A stretch of 64,000 bases of DNA from Tamarix chinensis. Taxonomy: Eukaryota; Streptophyta; Magnoliopsida; Caryophyllales; Tamaricaceae. Positions 1 to 13,083 of the stretch are shown here, piece after piece. A program made the translations under genes and the position numbers. The stretch is taken from contig CM060175.1 in the NCBI GenBank assembly GCA_030549775.1, positions 11,926,455 through 11,990,454 on the forward strand. The letters run 5' to 3'. Each line of letters begins with the position of its first letter. Positions within the stretch are counted from its first letter, which is position 1. Under the pieces are notes generated by a model that saw only the letters and a list, made by a program, of their open reading frames with translations, ran no database searches and had not been told where the DNA came from.

Positions 1-2570
1 CCACTGACCCTTAAGTCTCTAGTCTATCCAAAAAACCAAACCTATCATTGGGAACCCCTTTTATGATGTGTCATAACATATTAACTCCATTTCACACATA
101 TGATAGTAACCGACCTCCAAGGTTACTCCTCAAAACCCTAGTTTTTTCCTAGTTGGCCTAACTCATTCTTTATTGCTTGTTTAGCCCTAATTTTCCATGC
201 TAAGGCATATATTACTATTATTGGCCATCCCCTAAATTTCTGTAGCCTAACTCCCCCATTTTGTATATGTGATAATAACCTTCCAAATCAGACCCCTCTT
301 GAAACCCTAATTCCTTGTTGTGGTTATAACTAATCCCACTTATCCCACATGGCTATTTAATTTGGAACAAAATCATGATTAACATCATAATTTAGGGTTA
401 TAGCTCGACTCCCCCGTTTTTCGCATGTGATAATAACCTACTCCTAGAGCTTCTTACTTTGGTATACTAAAACCATAGTTTCACCCTTTTTTTTGGTAAC
501 CTTTCATCCCTTAGTACTCCAAGGACTCCCCAGATGTGCAAGGCTACCCAAAAACATTATCATTAATCCCTATATCCACTCTTTGCAATAAACCCCTACT
601 CTACTTACCTATGTTCAGAGCTTCCTTTAGGTTTGATTCACTGCATACATAGTTATTCCTCCTCATACCGCGTTTACCCTTAACCTCTTTATTCTTACCA
701 CCGTTATTTTATATAGCACCTCCAAATTAATTTAGGCCAATTTGCACCCTAGAGTGCCCTACATGTCACTTTTCACAATATTGATCAAAATTTTCCTATG
801 CCTCAAAACTCTACCTAAGTCCCAAGACATCCAACACAAGGACTCCCCAAACTTTTCAAACACATAATGTCATAAAATAGAGATACACATCAACATTTAA
901 ACCAATACAATCATATCCACACATCTTCTTACCTTTAATCATTGACAATCCAAGCTATACATACAACCCTATAATCTTCTAACATTTCTATATGTCTTCA
1001 CTTAACACATAACAAGATCATATTTTAACAAAAATAAAGACCTAGCTATGACTGTATCCTTACCATAGTGTCTTTGATCCCTAGGCATGAATTACCTATG
1101 CTTCCTCTCCTATTGTTACTGGAATAGTACTTATAAAATGAAAATATACAAACTTAGGCTTTCCTTCCCTTTTTTACTTTTTTCATCTTTCTTTTTTTCC
1201 CTTTTTCAAAACAAAAAGGATAATAAGAAGGAATCTAGTTAAAATGAAAACTCAAAGAGAGGAAAGGAAATGGTGGTGACTAGAATGGGGAAGAAAAATG
1301 GCATGACGGTATGGTGGCAGTGGCTAATTTTTAGTGGAGAAGGTGAGGGTTAGCAGCGTGGGGTTAAGGGTAGTGTTGGCATGGGGATAGGCTAGTTGGG
1401 GGGATGGTTAGATGTGGTGGAACTAGTGGCCATCAGTGGTGAATGGGCACATGGGTGAGAGGGAGGAGGAAAAGGGAGGGGAGAGGGAGGAGAGAAAGGG
1501 GCTATAGGGGTGGTTGTATAGGTTGGGCGCCTGTGTAGGGTGGCTAAGGTGTGGTGGTAGCATGGAGGGGGGAGTGGTTGATGGTGATGGCATTAGGAGG
1601 CGTCGCCTGTAATGGGTGTGGGTTAGGGGAAAAAGATAAGGGAAGAAGGGGAGAGAAAGGGGGTCTACAGGCACAGGTGGGGCATAAGTAGGGAAGAGGG
1701 GAGGCACCGAGGGTGGATGGGTAGGTGGTGGCTAAGAGATGACGATATGGGCTGAAGTGGGCTGGAAAGGGTGGTTGAATATAAATAAGGGAGGGGTTTA
1801 TCGAGGGGAGAAGATGAGAGTGGGCATCGAAGGGGGGTATCTATAAGTAGGGAAGGAAGTTGAGAGATTGGGAAAGACGACAGGGGATGATTGGTGTGCC
1901 AGGATTCAGGGGTAGGATGTTGCAGGCTATAGAGTAGGGCAGGGGGCTTAGGTGTAGGGGAGTGGGTGGCTCGGTGCAAGGGGTGCAAAGGCACATGCCA
2001 GCGTGCATGGCCCTATATGGCTAAGAAGGAAAAGGTGGGGAGGTCTGGCTATGTGTAGGGCATAAATATAAGGGAAAAATGGAAGAGGAAGGATGGTGAT
2101 CCGAGGGAGACAGGAGCAAGGAAGAAGATGGGGAGAAAAGGGAAAGAAAAGAAAAAGAGGAACAGGCTTGTCACCCAAGGGAGAAAGGAAAGAAAGGAGG
2201 GGGAAGGTTGGGATACTCGAGGAGAAAGAAAAGAAGAGAGAAAGAAGGAGAGGAGGATTGGGTTGGGGAATTGTGCAGTCTAGAAGGAGAAGAATGAAGG
2301 AAAAAAAGAGAGGAAGAAATGGAAAAAGGAGAAAAGGAGGAAAAATAAAAATTAAAAAAAAGGAGAAAGAAAAGGAAAAAAAGAGAATTGTGGTATTTAG
2401 GTTAGATTGTGGGATAAATTTAGCTTAGTGCCAAAAATAATATAATAATTATATATATAAATAAAATTTTTATAAATTACCTATAAATTATTTTGGACTT
2501 AATAATTAAAATAATATATTGGAATTAGGCTAAATAATAATTTTTTTATAAAAAAAATTAGGATATGACA
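1..2570 (-). mobile_element. Partial long LTR ('I'), cut by the window edge
   Basis: The right end reads ..GGATATGACA, which on the minus strand is a TGTCATATCC start, a common plant LTR terminus. Inside it, an AT-rich strip (about 2340-2570) is followed by a strongly purine-rich block on the plus strand (about 1250-2340) and then CT-rich, gene-free sequence. This is the same layout as the complete solo LTRs further right, read on the minus strand. The other end and its target duplication lie outside the window, so whether it is a solo LTR or part of an element cannot be told. The open frames in the purine/pyrimidine block are low-complexity and have no recognisable domain. Confidence 0.55.
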
Positions 2571-4990
2571 ATTGTAGTGGTTAGAGTATTTACAACAGCC
2601 TCCCCATTATATTATAATTTTGGTGGGAGGGTATTTGATGATTGAAGCCTACTACTTCCTATACACTAAGCAACTTAATGTTTGAAGCTTGAAGATTCCC
2701 ATCTAGCTATTAATTTATTAGTTGAAACGTAAAGTTTTTTATTTGATTAAGTAATTTAACAATGGAGTCTAAATGCTTCTCATATCATAGAACTAAATAA
2801 GATCTAGAATATCGGTATATCTAATTGAAATATCATTTTACATATTATTTTAAGGATGATGTATTTTATGAGTTTATAATAGGCAAGAATGTACACATGT
2901 ATGTAGCCTGACAAACCTATGAAAGGGTTTTCCAAATAAACAATTGAATAGCAAACTTGTTCATGATATTGTAGCTAAGTTCTTAGAGAACTTAAAATGG
3001 TATATGAGTATTTGATGGTATTTTTACCATCAAGATCGGCTAGAAGAAAGCCTAGAATAAATGTACAATGTTTGCATTTAGTATATGTGGGAAAAAAGAG
3101 GCTTCACTAAGGAGAAACCAGTATACCATAAAATATTCTCTTTATGGTGTGATAAATGAGATGATGTTAGTTCAACAATGATAGGTAAGACTATTAAAAT
3201 GTATACCAGCATCCACTTAGAATCCTGAATATTATTTTTAATTAGTGATGTCATATGAACGATATATTATTCTTGAAAAATATACAATTAAGCCATTATA
3301 ATGCAAAAAAAAAATGTAAAATTTCCTATGTCCATGATAGATTTGAAAGAGGCACATGAGGTCCAAATAAATATACCTTGGTATATAATGATACATTAAT
3401 GTAAGGTCACATGTTATATTTTACAACTGAGATTGTTACATTGGTACAAAAGTGAATATTAATCTAATTAAGATAAAAATTTAATGAATGCTTCAAGTTA
3501 GAAGCATAATGGTTAGTTAGAATTGTTAATTAGGTATTTTATTTGTAGACCTTTTTTTAGTTAGGTCTAAAAGTGATATGTTAATATGCATGCAAAGATT
3601 TTTGGTACCTACTATTTCCATAACACATTATCCTTTAAGCCATGTTAATTGAATACTTGATGCTTATTTAAAAAAAAACATAGATATGACTTATATATGA
3701 TCGAACTCCCCTATAGATATGAAATTAAACCCCTAAAAAAGGTCAAGAATGTTAGTTTTCTTAACCTCGAGGGGGGAGTGAAAATGATATTAAGATTATA
3801 AAGCAAGCAATCACTTAGAAAATGTCTTCTATGAGATATGGACCCAAAGAAAAATCAAAGTGCACTTGATGATGCTTATACTTACTTGTTGTAGATTAGG
3901 TACAACTTGTGTTTATATTGGCCAATAAATTATAAAATTCATGTGTCTTTACTAAAGTTCCAACTCATAGAAATATTCGTCATGACTTCTAATAAGTTTA
4001 TGGCTAGTATGATACAAATACACTAGAAGCATATGATATGGGTCTAAATGGTCAAATCCTCGAAAGAGGAGTTATAATCTTTAAAAATGATAGAAAACTT
4101 GCAATCATGAGTTGATATATCCATAAGGATAGACTTTGAAGATAGATTCTACTGATGAATGAATTATACATAAGTTATCCTGACAATTATGTAATATGGT
4201 ATGAGGCAACAATTGATGATACCTTTATCTAAACAATTGAAGCCGATAATGGATAAAAGTGTCTAGATTTATTGTGAAGTGTCATTGTATAAATTAATGA
4301 CGAGTTAGAATAGTCAAATATATTCGTTTAATGAGTATGATTTATATGGACAAGAAGTCCAATATTTTAAAGGTCTTAGAGCAATTGACTATAAATGGGT
4401 ATTTGTAAAGAAATGATCTCAAAGTTAATTTGGCGACACATTTCTTTATACAACATCTAAAGTTTTTATCCACCATAGGGTTTTCAGTAGTGAAAATTTA
4501 AATATAAGTATTATCACATACATATAAATAGAGTCATATGTAATATTCCATATGAATTTAACATACTAAGTTGAGGGAGAGAAAACCGTAATATTTTCCT
4601 TAACCATGGTTTTGTTCCATTGAGTTTTTTTTAGTTAGATTTTTAATGATGCAGTATTTTAAAGATATGTTCTTAATGGGAAGCGTTGAAAAATACTATG
4701 AAATGTTTATCTAAGAGGGATGTCTTAAATAACCTATTTACATACTATAAATGTATACTTTATGAATATATATTTTATTAAATTCAAGGTTTTATATTTC
4801 CATTATTACCATTATACGTAACAACTTTATCTTTTGTGGTCTTTAACTCCTTGTTTCTTCCACTACCTTCTATTTTCCTTAATGTAATTGTTATGTATGT
4901 TATACATGGGGGTATATAGGAGAATTCATATGTATGAATAAATAAATAACTTTCTCCTCTCCTCTTCTATCTTGTCTTATTATTTATATT
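2571..4990 (+). mobile_element. Decayed Ty1/copia relic (internal region and possible 3' end)
   Basis: AT-rich DNA with no long open frame. At 4372-4413 the plus strand reads GLRAIDYKWVFVKK followed by a stop. This matches the start of the copia reverse transcriptase, where a K-P-I-x-C-K-W-V-F-K-x-K motif is typical. A purine run near 4571-4585 (GTTGAGGGAGAGAA) could be the polypurine tract, and the AT-rich stretch after it an eroded LTR. The rest is too mutated to read by eye. The family assignment rests mainly on the one reverse-transcriptase motif, so treat the limits as approximate. Confidence 0.4.
4372..4413 (+). pseudogene. Copia reverse transcriptase fragment
   Basis: Fourteen codons (GLRAIDYKWVFVKK) end at TGA. 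Copia reverse transcriptases begin with a conserved stretch in which a KWVFK core follows a small-residue/Ile motif, and the match is good over this short piece only. No catalytic motif (YVDD type) was found downstream. Confidence 0.4.
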
Positions 4991-5611
4991 TGAAAATTTC
5001 AATATGACAACATAATCTTATATATTATTGTCTTTTTAATAAAATGAGTAAAAATAATAAATTTAAAATGAGGATACATTAATACAAATATATAATTTTT
5101 TATCCAAACTTCAATACTTCTTAATATAAGCGTAGAAATATAACATACATTATATTCTAACATAGAAATAGTACCATAATTCCTGTAAGTGTGCAAGATT
5201 GGATATTCTTATAGGTTTGTTCGAATTAACTATTTCTCCTAATTGAACTTCATAATAAATAAAAGGGACTTGCTGATTATCTGGTTTGTATCACCTGATT
5301 TCGGATTTTCGTCACACTTGCACGCTAGCTTTGGAGGATTTGAGCAACCGAACTCGACTTTGAAAAAAGAAAGAAAAAAAAATAGAGAACAGGAAAAGCT
5401 AAGATCCAATAACCCAAACAAAGGCTTCTTCATCAAGCACAAAGATAATCCATTAATAATATTAAGAAAATCCAAGTTTTGTATGACGGTGTGGTGGACT
5501 TTCGACAAAAGGTCTAATTCTAAACTATTACATCCATATCTTTCTAATAGGTTTACGCCAAACCTCCTCTAACCAAACTAACCACTGTATAACCAAAAAA
5601 CACAACCTATC
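4991..5611. other. AT-rich 3' flank of the TCP gene
   Basis: No gene recognised. The first 240 bases are very AT-rich. The part next to the TCP stop codon (about 5240-5611) has more balanced composition and probably holds the 3' untranslated region of the minus-strand gene. No canonical AATAAA was found on the transcript strand near the stop. Short open frames on both strands here have no domain. Confidence 0.4.
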
Positions 5612-6919
5612 TCAAGCCTGTGATATCGATTCAGGTGGTGCCGGTGGGGTCTGAGGACCCGAAGTGGTGGTGGTGGTTTGTTGATTTACAGGCCTACTAC
5701 CGAAACTCATCAATTGAAGCTCCTTCTTATCATAAATCTCCAAAGAAAAATCTCTAAGCATCTGTGTAGTCGTAGCATTGGCATTGCCACCGCTTGACAG
5801 AGAACTTGAACTCGGCGCCATAGTTGTCTCATTCCCATCCTTCACTGCACCACCGCCACCAGTACCTGCAGTTCCTGACCCTGAATTCATCGGAGATACT
5901 CCCGGAACTTCTCCAACACCACCGCCCATGCCAAAAGCAGCGGTAGGCTGCATAGTTGACACAAGCGTTGATATTGGTCTTGCTGATACATTAAAAACCG
6001 GGGTTGCTGTTGCTGCCGGGATAGCCCAGAATTGGGGCTGCTGCTGCTGGTTTCCTGCCCCTGATATGACGTTTGGAGGTACCATGAAAACTGCATTTGC
6101 AGGCCAGATGGGTACTAACCCTTGCGGTCCACCAACGCTCACGTTAACACCACAAGAACTGCCGGTAGAACCACCAGGGATGCCACCGACAGCACGGTAC
6201 GTGGTAGCACTGTTCATCATCGGGTCCATTTCGCGCAACGTAGTATTCATACCACCATCGTTTACGTCGATAAAGGCACTATTCCCTGTCCTTCTCCGCC
6301 TCTTCAGACTAGATTCTTCTACCTTCCCAGAAGATGTCGTCGGAATCTTCAGCGTCCCGTTAACGGAGACGGCAATTGCTGGAACAGTCCCCGTTCCAGT
6401 AGCTTCGATAATGGCTGGCTCCGCTCTTTCGAGGAGCCATTTAATGGTTTCTCCGTCAGACTTATGCCCAAGTTCTCGAGTTAGTTGGAAGATTCGGGCG
6501 GCGCACTCGGCAGGCATCCGGATACGGCGACCACGACCTTCCACCTTGGTGTGTCGGTCCTTTGAGGGCCTTTTGGTGGTGGTACCCGCTGGCTTTACCG
6601 CGGGATTACTGTAAGACACAGGAGCCACCACGATTTGCTGTTGAGACAGTGAGACAAGCTCTGAATCTGTGGGCTCTTCTTTCAAAGAGGAGACCATCCT
6701 CGTGTCATCATGGATGGATGGCGGCGATGATGGAGGAGCAGCAATCGTGACAGCATTGTGTTGTTCTTGTGTGTCTACAGGGGGTAATGGGTCGATAGGA
6801 AAATCTTCCGACCCTCGGCTGCTGCTACTCCCCTCGTCGTCGGCTACCGGAAGTTCTTCACTGTTCTTGTCGATGAAGGTCTCGTTACTCTGCTCGTTGA
6901 TACTACCAATTGAAGCCAT
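5612..6919 (-). CDS. Class I (PCF-type) TCP transcription factor, TCP9/TCP19-like
   Basis: A single uninterrupted frame of 435 residues. Residues about 117-171 form a TCP domain: a basic region ([17 protein letters not shown]), then a helix-loop-helix containing [20 protein letters not shown] and [10 protein letters not shown]. The compact basic region is that of class I; class II proteins have four extra residues there. Family members are nuclear, dimerise through the helices and bind GGNCCCAC-type sites to control cell proliferation and growth genes. A second basic cluster (LKRRRR, about 205-210) may aid nuclear import. The N-terminus is acidic and Ser/Pro-rich. The middle and C-terminus are rich in Gly, Ser, Thr and Gln, and a [17 protein letters not shown] motif near 389-405 resembles the C-terminal motif I associate with the TCP9/TCP19 group. 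The start Met lies in a good context with no in-frame upstream alternative. Intronless coding sequence is normal for the family. The class is sure; the orthology is moderately sure. Confidence 0.95.
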   Translation of the reverse strand: MASIGSINEQSNETFIDKNSEELPVADDEGSSSSRGSEDFPIDPLPPVDTQEQHNAVTIAAPPSSPPSIHDDTRMVSSLKEEPTDSELVSLSQQQIVVAPVSYSNPAVKPAGTTTKRPSKDRHTKVEGRGRRIRMPAECAARIFQLTRELGHKSDGETIKWLLERAEPAIIEATGTGTVPAIAVSVNGTLKIPTTSSGKVEESSLKRRRRTGNSAFIDVNDGGMNTTLREMDPMMNSATTYRAVGGIPGGSTGSSCGVNVSVGGPQGLVPIWPANAVFMVPPNVISGAGNQQQQPQFWAIPAATATPVFNVSARPISTLVSTMQPTAAFGMGGGVGEVPGVSPMNSGSGTAGTGGGGAVKDGNETTMAPSSSSLSSGGNANATTTQMLRDFSLEIYDKKELQLMSFGSRPVNQQTTTTTSGPQTPPAPPESISQA

Positions 6920-7440
6920 ACTCGAACAATCTGGACATAACCCAGAAATGGAAACAAAATTTAGCTTAAACCCATGAAATCAAGCCAACCCTAACGGCAG
7001 ATTCACAAAAGTTATGAACCCTTCATATCAAGGATTAAGCAATTCCCCGAATAAACGGCAAAAAAACCGAAAATCAATAGAGCAGGAAGATGGTAATAAT
7101 CAATAGAGAGGAATTTCGTTGCTTGCGTTATTTTGAACTGCTAAGATTTATATCATAAGAACAATCGCAAATTGAAGACAAATAATCGCACACGGTTTCA
7201 GTGTAAAATTGCAATTACAGCAATTGAAATAATAAATTTAAGAAAACTAGAAAATAGAACGAAGAGAGAAGAAAGATAGGAAAGAGAAACAAACCCTAGA
7301 AGTGGACGAGCCCCCACTTATCCGAGCTGTAGCCTTGTTCAAAAGATTGGGGCCCTCTCATCGCCTTTGCTTTTTCGTCGGATGTTGTTTAGGATTTAAC
7401 TTTCAACCTTCGTTTGCCGGGCGAAGTCTAACCATCTATT
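6920..7440 (-). promoter_or_regulatory. 5' leader of the TCP gene
   Basis: Non-repetitive DNA upstream of the TCP start, with pyrimidine-rich stretches on the transcript strand (about 7250-7290) typical of plant 5' untranslated regions. There are several short upstream ATGs on the transcript strand. An acceptor-like TTATGTCCAG lies just before the start codon, so a leader intron is possible, but I could not find a convincing donor. No coding frame was seen. Confidence 0.4.
7291..7298 (+). promoter_or_regulatory. Telo-box (AAACCCTA) in the TCP leader region
   Basis: The sequence AAACCCTA lies about 370 bases upstream of the TCP start codon. Telo-boxes are frequent close to transcription starts of plant genes active in dividing cells, which fits a growth-related TCP gene. 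A single 8-base match can occur by chance. Confidence 0.35.
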
Positions 7441-7448
7441 GATTTATA
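7441..7448 (-). promoter_or_regulatory. Possible TATA box of the TCP gene
   Basis: On the minus strand the sequence reads CACTATAAATCA, a good plant TATA match, about 520 bases before the start codon and about 150 bases upstream of the telo-box. This would place transcription initiation near 7410. The surrounding DNA is AT-rich, so the call is tentative. Confidence 0.3.
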
Positions 7449-8030
7449 GTGGATAAAATTAAAGGGTGAGAATTAATATGGCCTTTTTATGGGACCAGTC
7501 GTTAATAAGAAATATTCCTTTTTATTTTTTATTTTTGTGTGTTGGAATAGATACCTTTTTGACAAAGATAATAGCGATCTGTGTTTTAACTACACGCAAT
7601 ATATATATAATAAATTATTTAATTGTAGGACTCGCCTTAAACAAACCAATTCTTATATCAAAGGACCATTTTTTATTTATAATTTTATAAATTTTACTTA
7701 ATTACATACATTTTTTTTAGAATTTTATGAAGTTCATTTAGATATATGAGGTTATTTTTATATTATATAATACTTATATACAAAAATAGAGTCATTAATA
7801 ATAATTTGTCAAACATTTATGAATTACTGAACCTACAATAATAACTTGTAGTAATATCCTGTTCTTAACTAACTCTAATTGAAACCCTAGTTATAAACTT
7901 GATATTTTATGTGTATTTATTTATAGAAATTATTGTAGGATATTATAAATTGAATGTGGTATTATTATATATAGTAATATGAAAAAATAGATTACAATTT
8001 AATCAAACTAAAATTTGGTAAAATTCTTGG
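7449..8030. other. AT-rich intergenic DNA, nothing recognised
   Basis: Very AT-rich sequence with many short TA runs and no open frame with a domain. No element ends or target duplications were seen. Confidence 0.4.
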
Positions 8031-9081
8031 ATTTTTAGTCTCTTAACCCTAATTTTGAATCCTAACCTTTGCTTAACCATGATTATCCCCTTTTGCCCCC
8101 GACTGGTTTATCTAGTTTAGTTTGAGTAACTAGAACCCCTACTAAGCCTACTTAAGCTTAACTCACCACATTACCCCAACCCTCATAATTCATGCGTTTG
8201 ATTTTTCATGCCACCCCTTACCCTCTCTAATTACACACAACCCCTCTCCATGACCTATTTTATACCCGGTCTTTCTTCACCACCTCTCCTCAGGCTTGCC
8301 TTTTTGCATGCTGCCATCCTTTGTATAACCCTCCTTCCTCCCTCATTTTTGTGTCTCCTACATACCCTTGGCAATATGAGCTTCACATGTTGCTAGCCAC
8401 TATATACGTTGCATCCTCACACAACTTTCTTTAATTTGCTTCGATTATCTTTTGTTCCTTTCATGGTTGTTCTCTGCTATTTTTTCCGTTGTTGTTGCTA
8501 TATTCTAATGTGTTGTTGGGCATTGTTTTCTTAGGTGATACCAACACTTCTTGAGGTGGCCTTGGAAAAGACATTTGTGTAGCTTGGATTTAGGTAAAAT
8601 CAATCACTCATGAGATGGTAGAAACTTTGTGATGTAGGAGCATCTAAAGGATCCTCCAAGTTCTCTTTCTTAGTTTTTTATTCTTATCATCTTGAAGATT
8701 CTTAAAGTGTTACACAAAACCCTAATGTTTTCTTGGAAATTTCTTGAAGGTTTGTTACATTATTGTATGTTTGTTATATTCTTGTAAGGAGAAGACTACA
8801 ATGTTAAGATGTCAACACATTCAAGATACCACGTGTTACAAGACAAAAACACAAATACATGGTCAGTAAAAGTGCACACAAATGACAAATCCAGGCTCTT
8901 GAATAATTTTCTTGTTAAGATTGTTGTAACAAACTAGTTGTTATTTTATATAACTAGAGTTTTCTATAGTTTTTTTATTTGTGTGTAATTTTTTAGTCAA
9001 GCTAGATGATTACTTTTGCACATATATCAACTCTTTTATGACATATAAGGGCTAATTAAGTTAGTTACCAATAATTCAATT

Positions 9082-9480
9082 TGTTAGGAATTAGTTAAGG
9101 CCTAACAACTATATTATTTACTGGTAGCTAGATTAGTTGTAACAAACTTATGTTTAGTTACCTATATATGACATTAATTTTGGCCCTTTGTGACATTCAT
9201 TTTAGATTTTGGCAATTAATATGAGCAACCAATTGGGTTATATTCTCTATTTGTGAGTGAAGATTCAATCCTTTTTGTGAGATTGAACTTCTACTTAAAG
9301 GATTTTCTATGTGTGTTTCTCATTGGAATCTTTTGTGTGTCATCTTTGTAAGACATTCAAAGTTACATTTTTGCTTATAATATTCATCATATTCAAATCC
9401 TCTTCATCCTTCATATTTAATCTTTGAATTTGAATCATTGAACTACATTAATGCCCATCTAATCTACCACATTCATATCA
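9082..9480 (+). mobile_element. Ty1/copia-type LTR ('K')
   Basis: Starts TGTTAGGAATTAG, a very common copia LTR start, and ends ..CATATCA about 400 bases later, a usual length for a copia LTR. A TATATATGAC stretch near 9164 is a plausible TATA region. A tRNA-iMet-like primer site follows 4 bases after the end, so this was a 5' LTR. No copia coding sequence follows, so the rest of the element is gone or too decayed to see. Confidence 0.55.
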
Positions 9481-9484
9481 TTAT

Positions 9485-9496
9485 TGGTATCAAAGC
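9485..9496 (+). other. Primer-binding site, tRNA-iMet type (copia K)
   Basis: TGGTATCAAAGC differs by one base from the TGGTATCAGAGC primer site used by most plant copia and many gypsy elements for priming by initiator-Met tRNA. Confidence 0.6.
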
Positions 9497-10320
9497 TACT
9501 TTGTGTTGTAAATTCATATCACTTTATATGTGAGCATGATAAGTTTTTCTAGATCTAGAATTGTTCTAGGGTTTTAATTAATGAGAGTGATATGATTTTG
9601 TAGGGAAAATTGAAAAGCATGATCTTATTTATTTAACATATATGTTTCTATTCGCATTTAAAGATGAAATGTATAAATATGAAAATATGTAAAATGTTGC
9701 TAGATTTAGATGCATGATTATGTTTAGGGTTTTAATTAGGGCATGTTACTTGGTTAAATAATTTTCTTACCTTACCTGTTGTTCCATTATATTAGGGTTA
9801 GCTTTTTGTGATTCTTTATCTCGTATGCTTTAGGGGGTAGAAATATGATTTTGCATGTACCATGCTTAGTTGCTTCCATGAATGTCGATTCTATACATTA
9901 GATTTATTTTGCATCATAGGATGTGATTAATGAATATGTGTTCGAAATGCATATGTAGGGTTTGTATTAGTAATATTTTAAATTCATGTGTGAGGGTAGT
10001 GTAGTCTTTTACCATGTTCTAGGATGAATAACCTTGTTAAAATATTATGTTTTATTATATTTTAAACTTTCATGATGAATGTTAGTTGTAATGAATTTCA
10101 TGCTAAAATGGATTAAAATGTGGTAATTAGGAATTGAGAGCGTTTTTGTTATCGTGACTCCAATGTACCTATTATGAACAATTTAGCTAGATTGACTCTA
10201 GTCAACATTTAGTTGACTTAGGATTGACCTTTTACTTTCAAGTGAGTCGAATAATAGTTCAAGCTGTAGAATAGTATTTAACCTTAGGCCTAAATGGTTT
10301 TGTACTGTAGAGACTCATGT

Positions 10321-13068
10321 TGTAATACTCAAAAATTTTCTACCTCTAATTCCTGGGTAATTAACCTCTCAATTCCTTCCTCAATCCTTAACCATTAACC
10401 TTTACAAAACAAATTATCCTAACCCTTAAAAATTTTATTTTCCCTTTTGCACCTTTTCTTTTGCTTCCCCCTCATCTCTTTCTCATACACCCTTACCCCC
10501 AACAACTTTTGTTTTGATTTGGTCAAACAAACTAAATCATCCAACTAATCCTAAACCCTCACTCAACCTCCTCTCATCCAAGTTAGTTACATGCTAAAAC
10601 CCTATGCCTTTGTTTCTTACAATCTGCTCTTTGACTTTACCTCACCCCAAATCCCTCATGCATTCCATTTCCATGCAACCTAACTTCAACGCCCTTTTTC
10701 CCTCTTACTCTCAGTCATTTATTTCAAAACCATTGGAGCCTTTTTTTTTCTCCCTTTTTCTATGAAACTTTCTCTTGGTAATCCTCCCATCATTCTCATA
10801 TCTCCGAATCTTTATTCTCTCATTAATTACTCATGTGGCACTTTCATTCTTCAAATCCATTACATGTAACACCACCCTGATCTATGCTAGAATCTTAGAC
10901 ATCCATGGTTCCACTTTTGACCATTCCTCACACAACTAAGACTTTGTTGCATTACCCTCACATAACTATTCTTTTGGTGCATCAACACATTACATTCTAT
11001 CCCTTACCCTAGCATGAGAACTCTATGTTACTGCTACTTATTGTGTGAAGTACTCACTCAAGTGCCTCCCAAGCACCAACCAATCTTCACATAATAACCC
11101 AACCTTTCTCCTTTTTCTCTTCCCTATTTTCTTTATATTTCCTTTATTTTTTTATACATGTATTAAGCTTTGATTCTATTGAGTTTTAGGTGATATAAAG
11201 TGGTTCCAGAGGTGATATATTAGCAGTATTTTTCTTAGAGACTGGCACCATATTATTGTAAGGATGCATGCCATGAAATAAGGGGTTTTGATGATATGTG
11301 TTTATTACATGACATACTATGTTAATATGCTTCCATTCCTTGAAATCATATTTTTTGTGTGATTCAATGATATTATTGTATTGCATTATGAAAGTATGAG
11401 CGTGATGAAAAATTATAAGTTTATGAGATATTACTTATTTTAATCCCTATAATGTAACTCTAAGCATGTTGACATGATATATTGTTTTAATTAAGTTGTG
11501 AAGTGTGGGTGTAAGTACAAATAAGCACTATTGTGATGAAACATGCTGTGAAATGAAGTTTGATGCTATTAGAACTTATTGTTTTTTTCATTATTTTTAA
11601 TTTTTTTGTGAAATGTTTGGGTGGTTTGTGATATTGAGGGTACTTTGATATTTTTATGATATTTGTGGGAAAATAAATATGGCATGATAATAATTGATGG
11701 TTTTATAATTTATTTCATGTTTATCATGTTAGAGTTTTGTTGAGTATGACATAAGTTACGTAAGAATAGGTTTTAAGGTGTTTAGGCAAGGTAGAGGTAT
11801 TTTGGTCAGTTTGAATTAAATATGGATGTTGGCATTTATGAAGTGTTTATTGGTCAAACTAAGCTAAATATTCTATGTAAAATAATTGATTTAATTATGA
11901 GTAGCATAGGTATGCTAAAATAAGGATATAAATTAAATTAGGAATAGTAATTCTAGAGGTATGCTTGGCATTACATGTATAAAATGTTAGAGTTAGGCCT
12001 TGATTTTTGATATATTGTTAATAATGATATTTTAAGATGATATGCATAGTTTGGTGGGTTAGAAATCCCTATGGGATGATTTGCACTTTGCTTGTGAAAT
12101 TAGGTTTCATGGAAGTGTTGTGGCCTTTCACTTAGGGAATGATTCAAACAATCTTTGGTTGTATTTCATGTGCCTGATATATTTATGCTAAGTATGCAAT
12201 ATGTTCATAAGAAAAAAAACATGATAATAACTATAGTTTAAAGTGAAAGATTTGGGAGTTTAGGTCAGTTGTATTGGTCCTTTCCACCAGATAAAAATAG
12301 TGAGTAGGAGCGTTATATCATAGCATTGTACCAATGTGTTCGACTATACAAGAATAGAAGCTAAGAATAGTCTATCTTAGGATTGTACTGGTCTATTCCA
12401 TTAGATGAGAATAGTATCTAGGAGTGTTATGTCCCATGGTTGTCCTATTATTGATACCATTATTTTGTTTATTATTAGTGGGGTCCTAAGGCTTAAGAGA
12501 CTATGTAATCGGAACGTATAATCATATATCATGAAACTCTTTTAGGCTTCTTTCTTGAACATCTCATGTCAAATTTAATGTGTATGTATAGTTCTTTCAC
12601 ACATCCCTTTTTATTATGATGTGTATTGTTATTTTACTTAATATACAAGTATTAATCATTCTTTATAGATGTGTTACTTATTCCCACAAGCAGACATCCT
12701 CAGTGTTGATGTGTAGGTTTCTAGAGACTACTTTAATGATTTTGTTGATTATGATGCACTATCTATGGTGGTATGATTTATCTATTTGGGCTTGGGTGTA
12801 GAGTCTTTGTTATTTGGTAGCTAGCATTTTTTCTTGAATACCTTATGGACTCTTTATTTCATTATATCATTTTTGTTGTATTTTTCTTGTATTATACTGG
12901 GATTTTTATCTCTACACCCAAGCGCTTTCCCTTGTATTTGATATGAGAATGGTACAGTAAATCGAACTCATATCAACTATGGCGGTAACACCCATTTAAT
13001 ATATGTTAGCTTTTGCAATAATAATAATAATAATAATAAATTTTATTATTAAAATTTGAGGTCTTATA
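10321..13068 (+). mobile_element. 5' LTR of Ty3/gypsy element 'J'
   Basis: Begins TGTAATACTCAAAAATTTT and ends AAATTTGAGGTCTTATA, a decayed inverted pair like those of elements A-D. About 2.75 kb long. It has the shared layout: a CT-rich block (about 10420-10760), degenerate CCACCAGATAAAAATAGTG motifs near 12290 and 12390, a CTTATTCCCACAAGCAGA module near 12675, and an (AAT)n run at 13017-13039 near the end. A primer site and gag relic follow, which shows it is a real 5' LTR and not a solo copy. Confidence 0.65.
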
Positions 13069-13071
13069 GGT

Positions 13072-13083
13072 TGGTATCAAAAC
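13072..13083 (+). other. Primer-binding site, tRNA-iMet type (element J)
   Basis: TGGTATCAAAAC lies 3 bases after the J LTR end and resembles TGGTATCAGAGC, the site matched by initiator-Met tRNA. Confidence 0.6.

Larger units (their letters stand above)
8031..10320 (+). mobile_element. Diverged E-type LTR relic, interrupted by a copia LTR
   Basis: The CT-rich part (about 8060-8500) resembles the pyrimidine block of E's LTR. The stretch around 8535-8640 (GGTGATACC.., then AATCAATCACTCATGAGATG) aligns by eye with 34606-34720 in E's left LTR. The section 9600-10300, with its AGGGTTTTA pieces, also resembles E's LTR near 34900-35450. The copia LTR at 9082-9480 splits it, and J's LTR begins at 10321. 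The copy is strongly mutated; limits are approximate. Confidence 0.4.

Noticed and set aside
5778..6614. A 278-residue frame on the plus strand opposite the TCP gene
   Set aside because: It is an antisense shadow of the TCP coding sequence, with no domain of its own.
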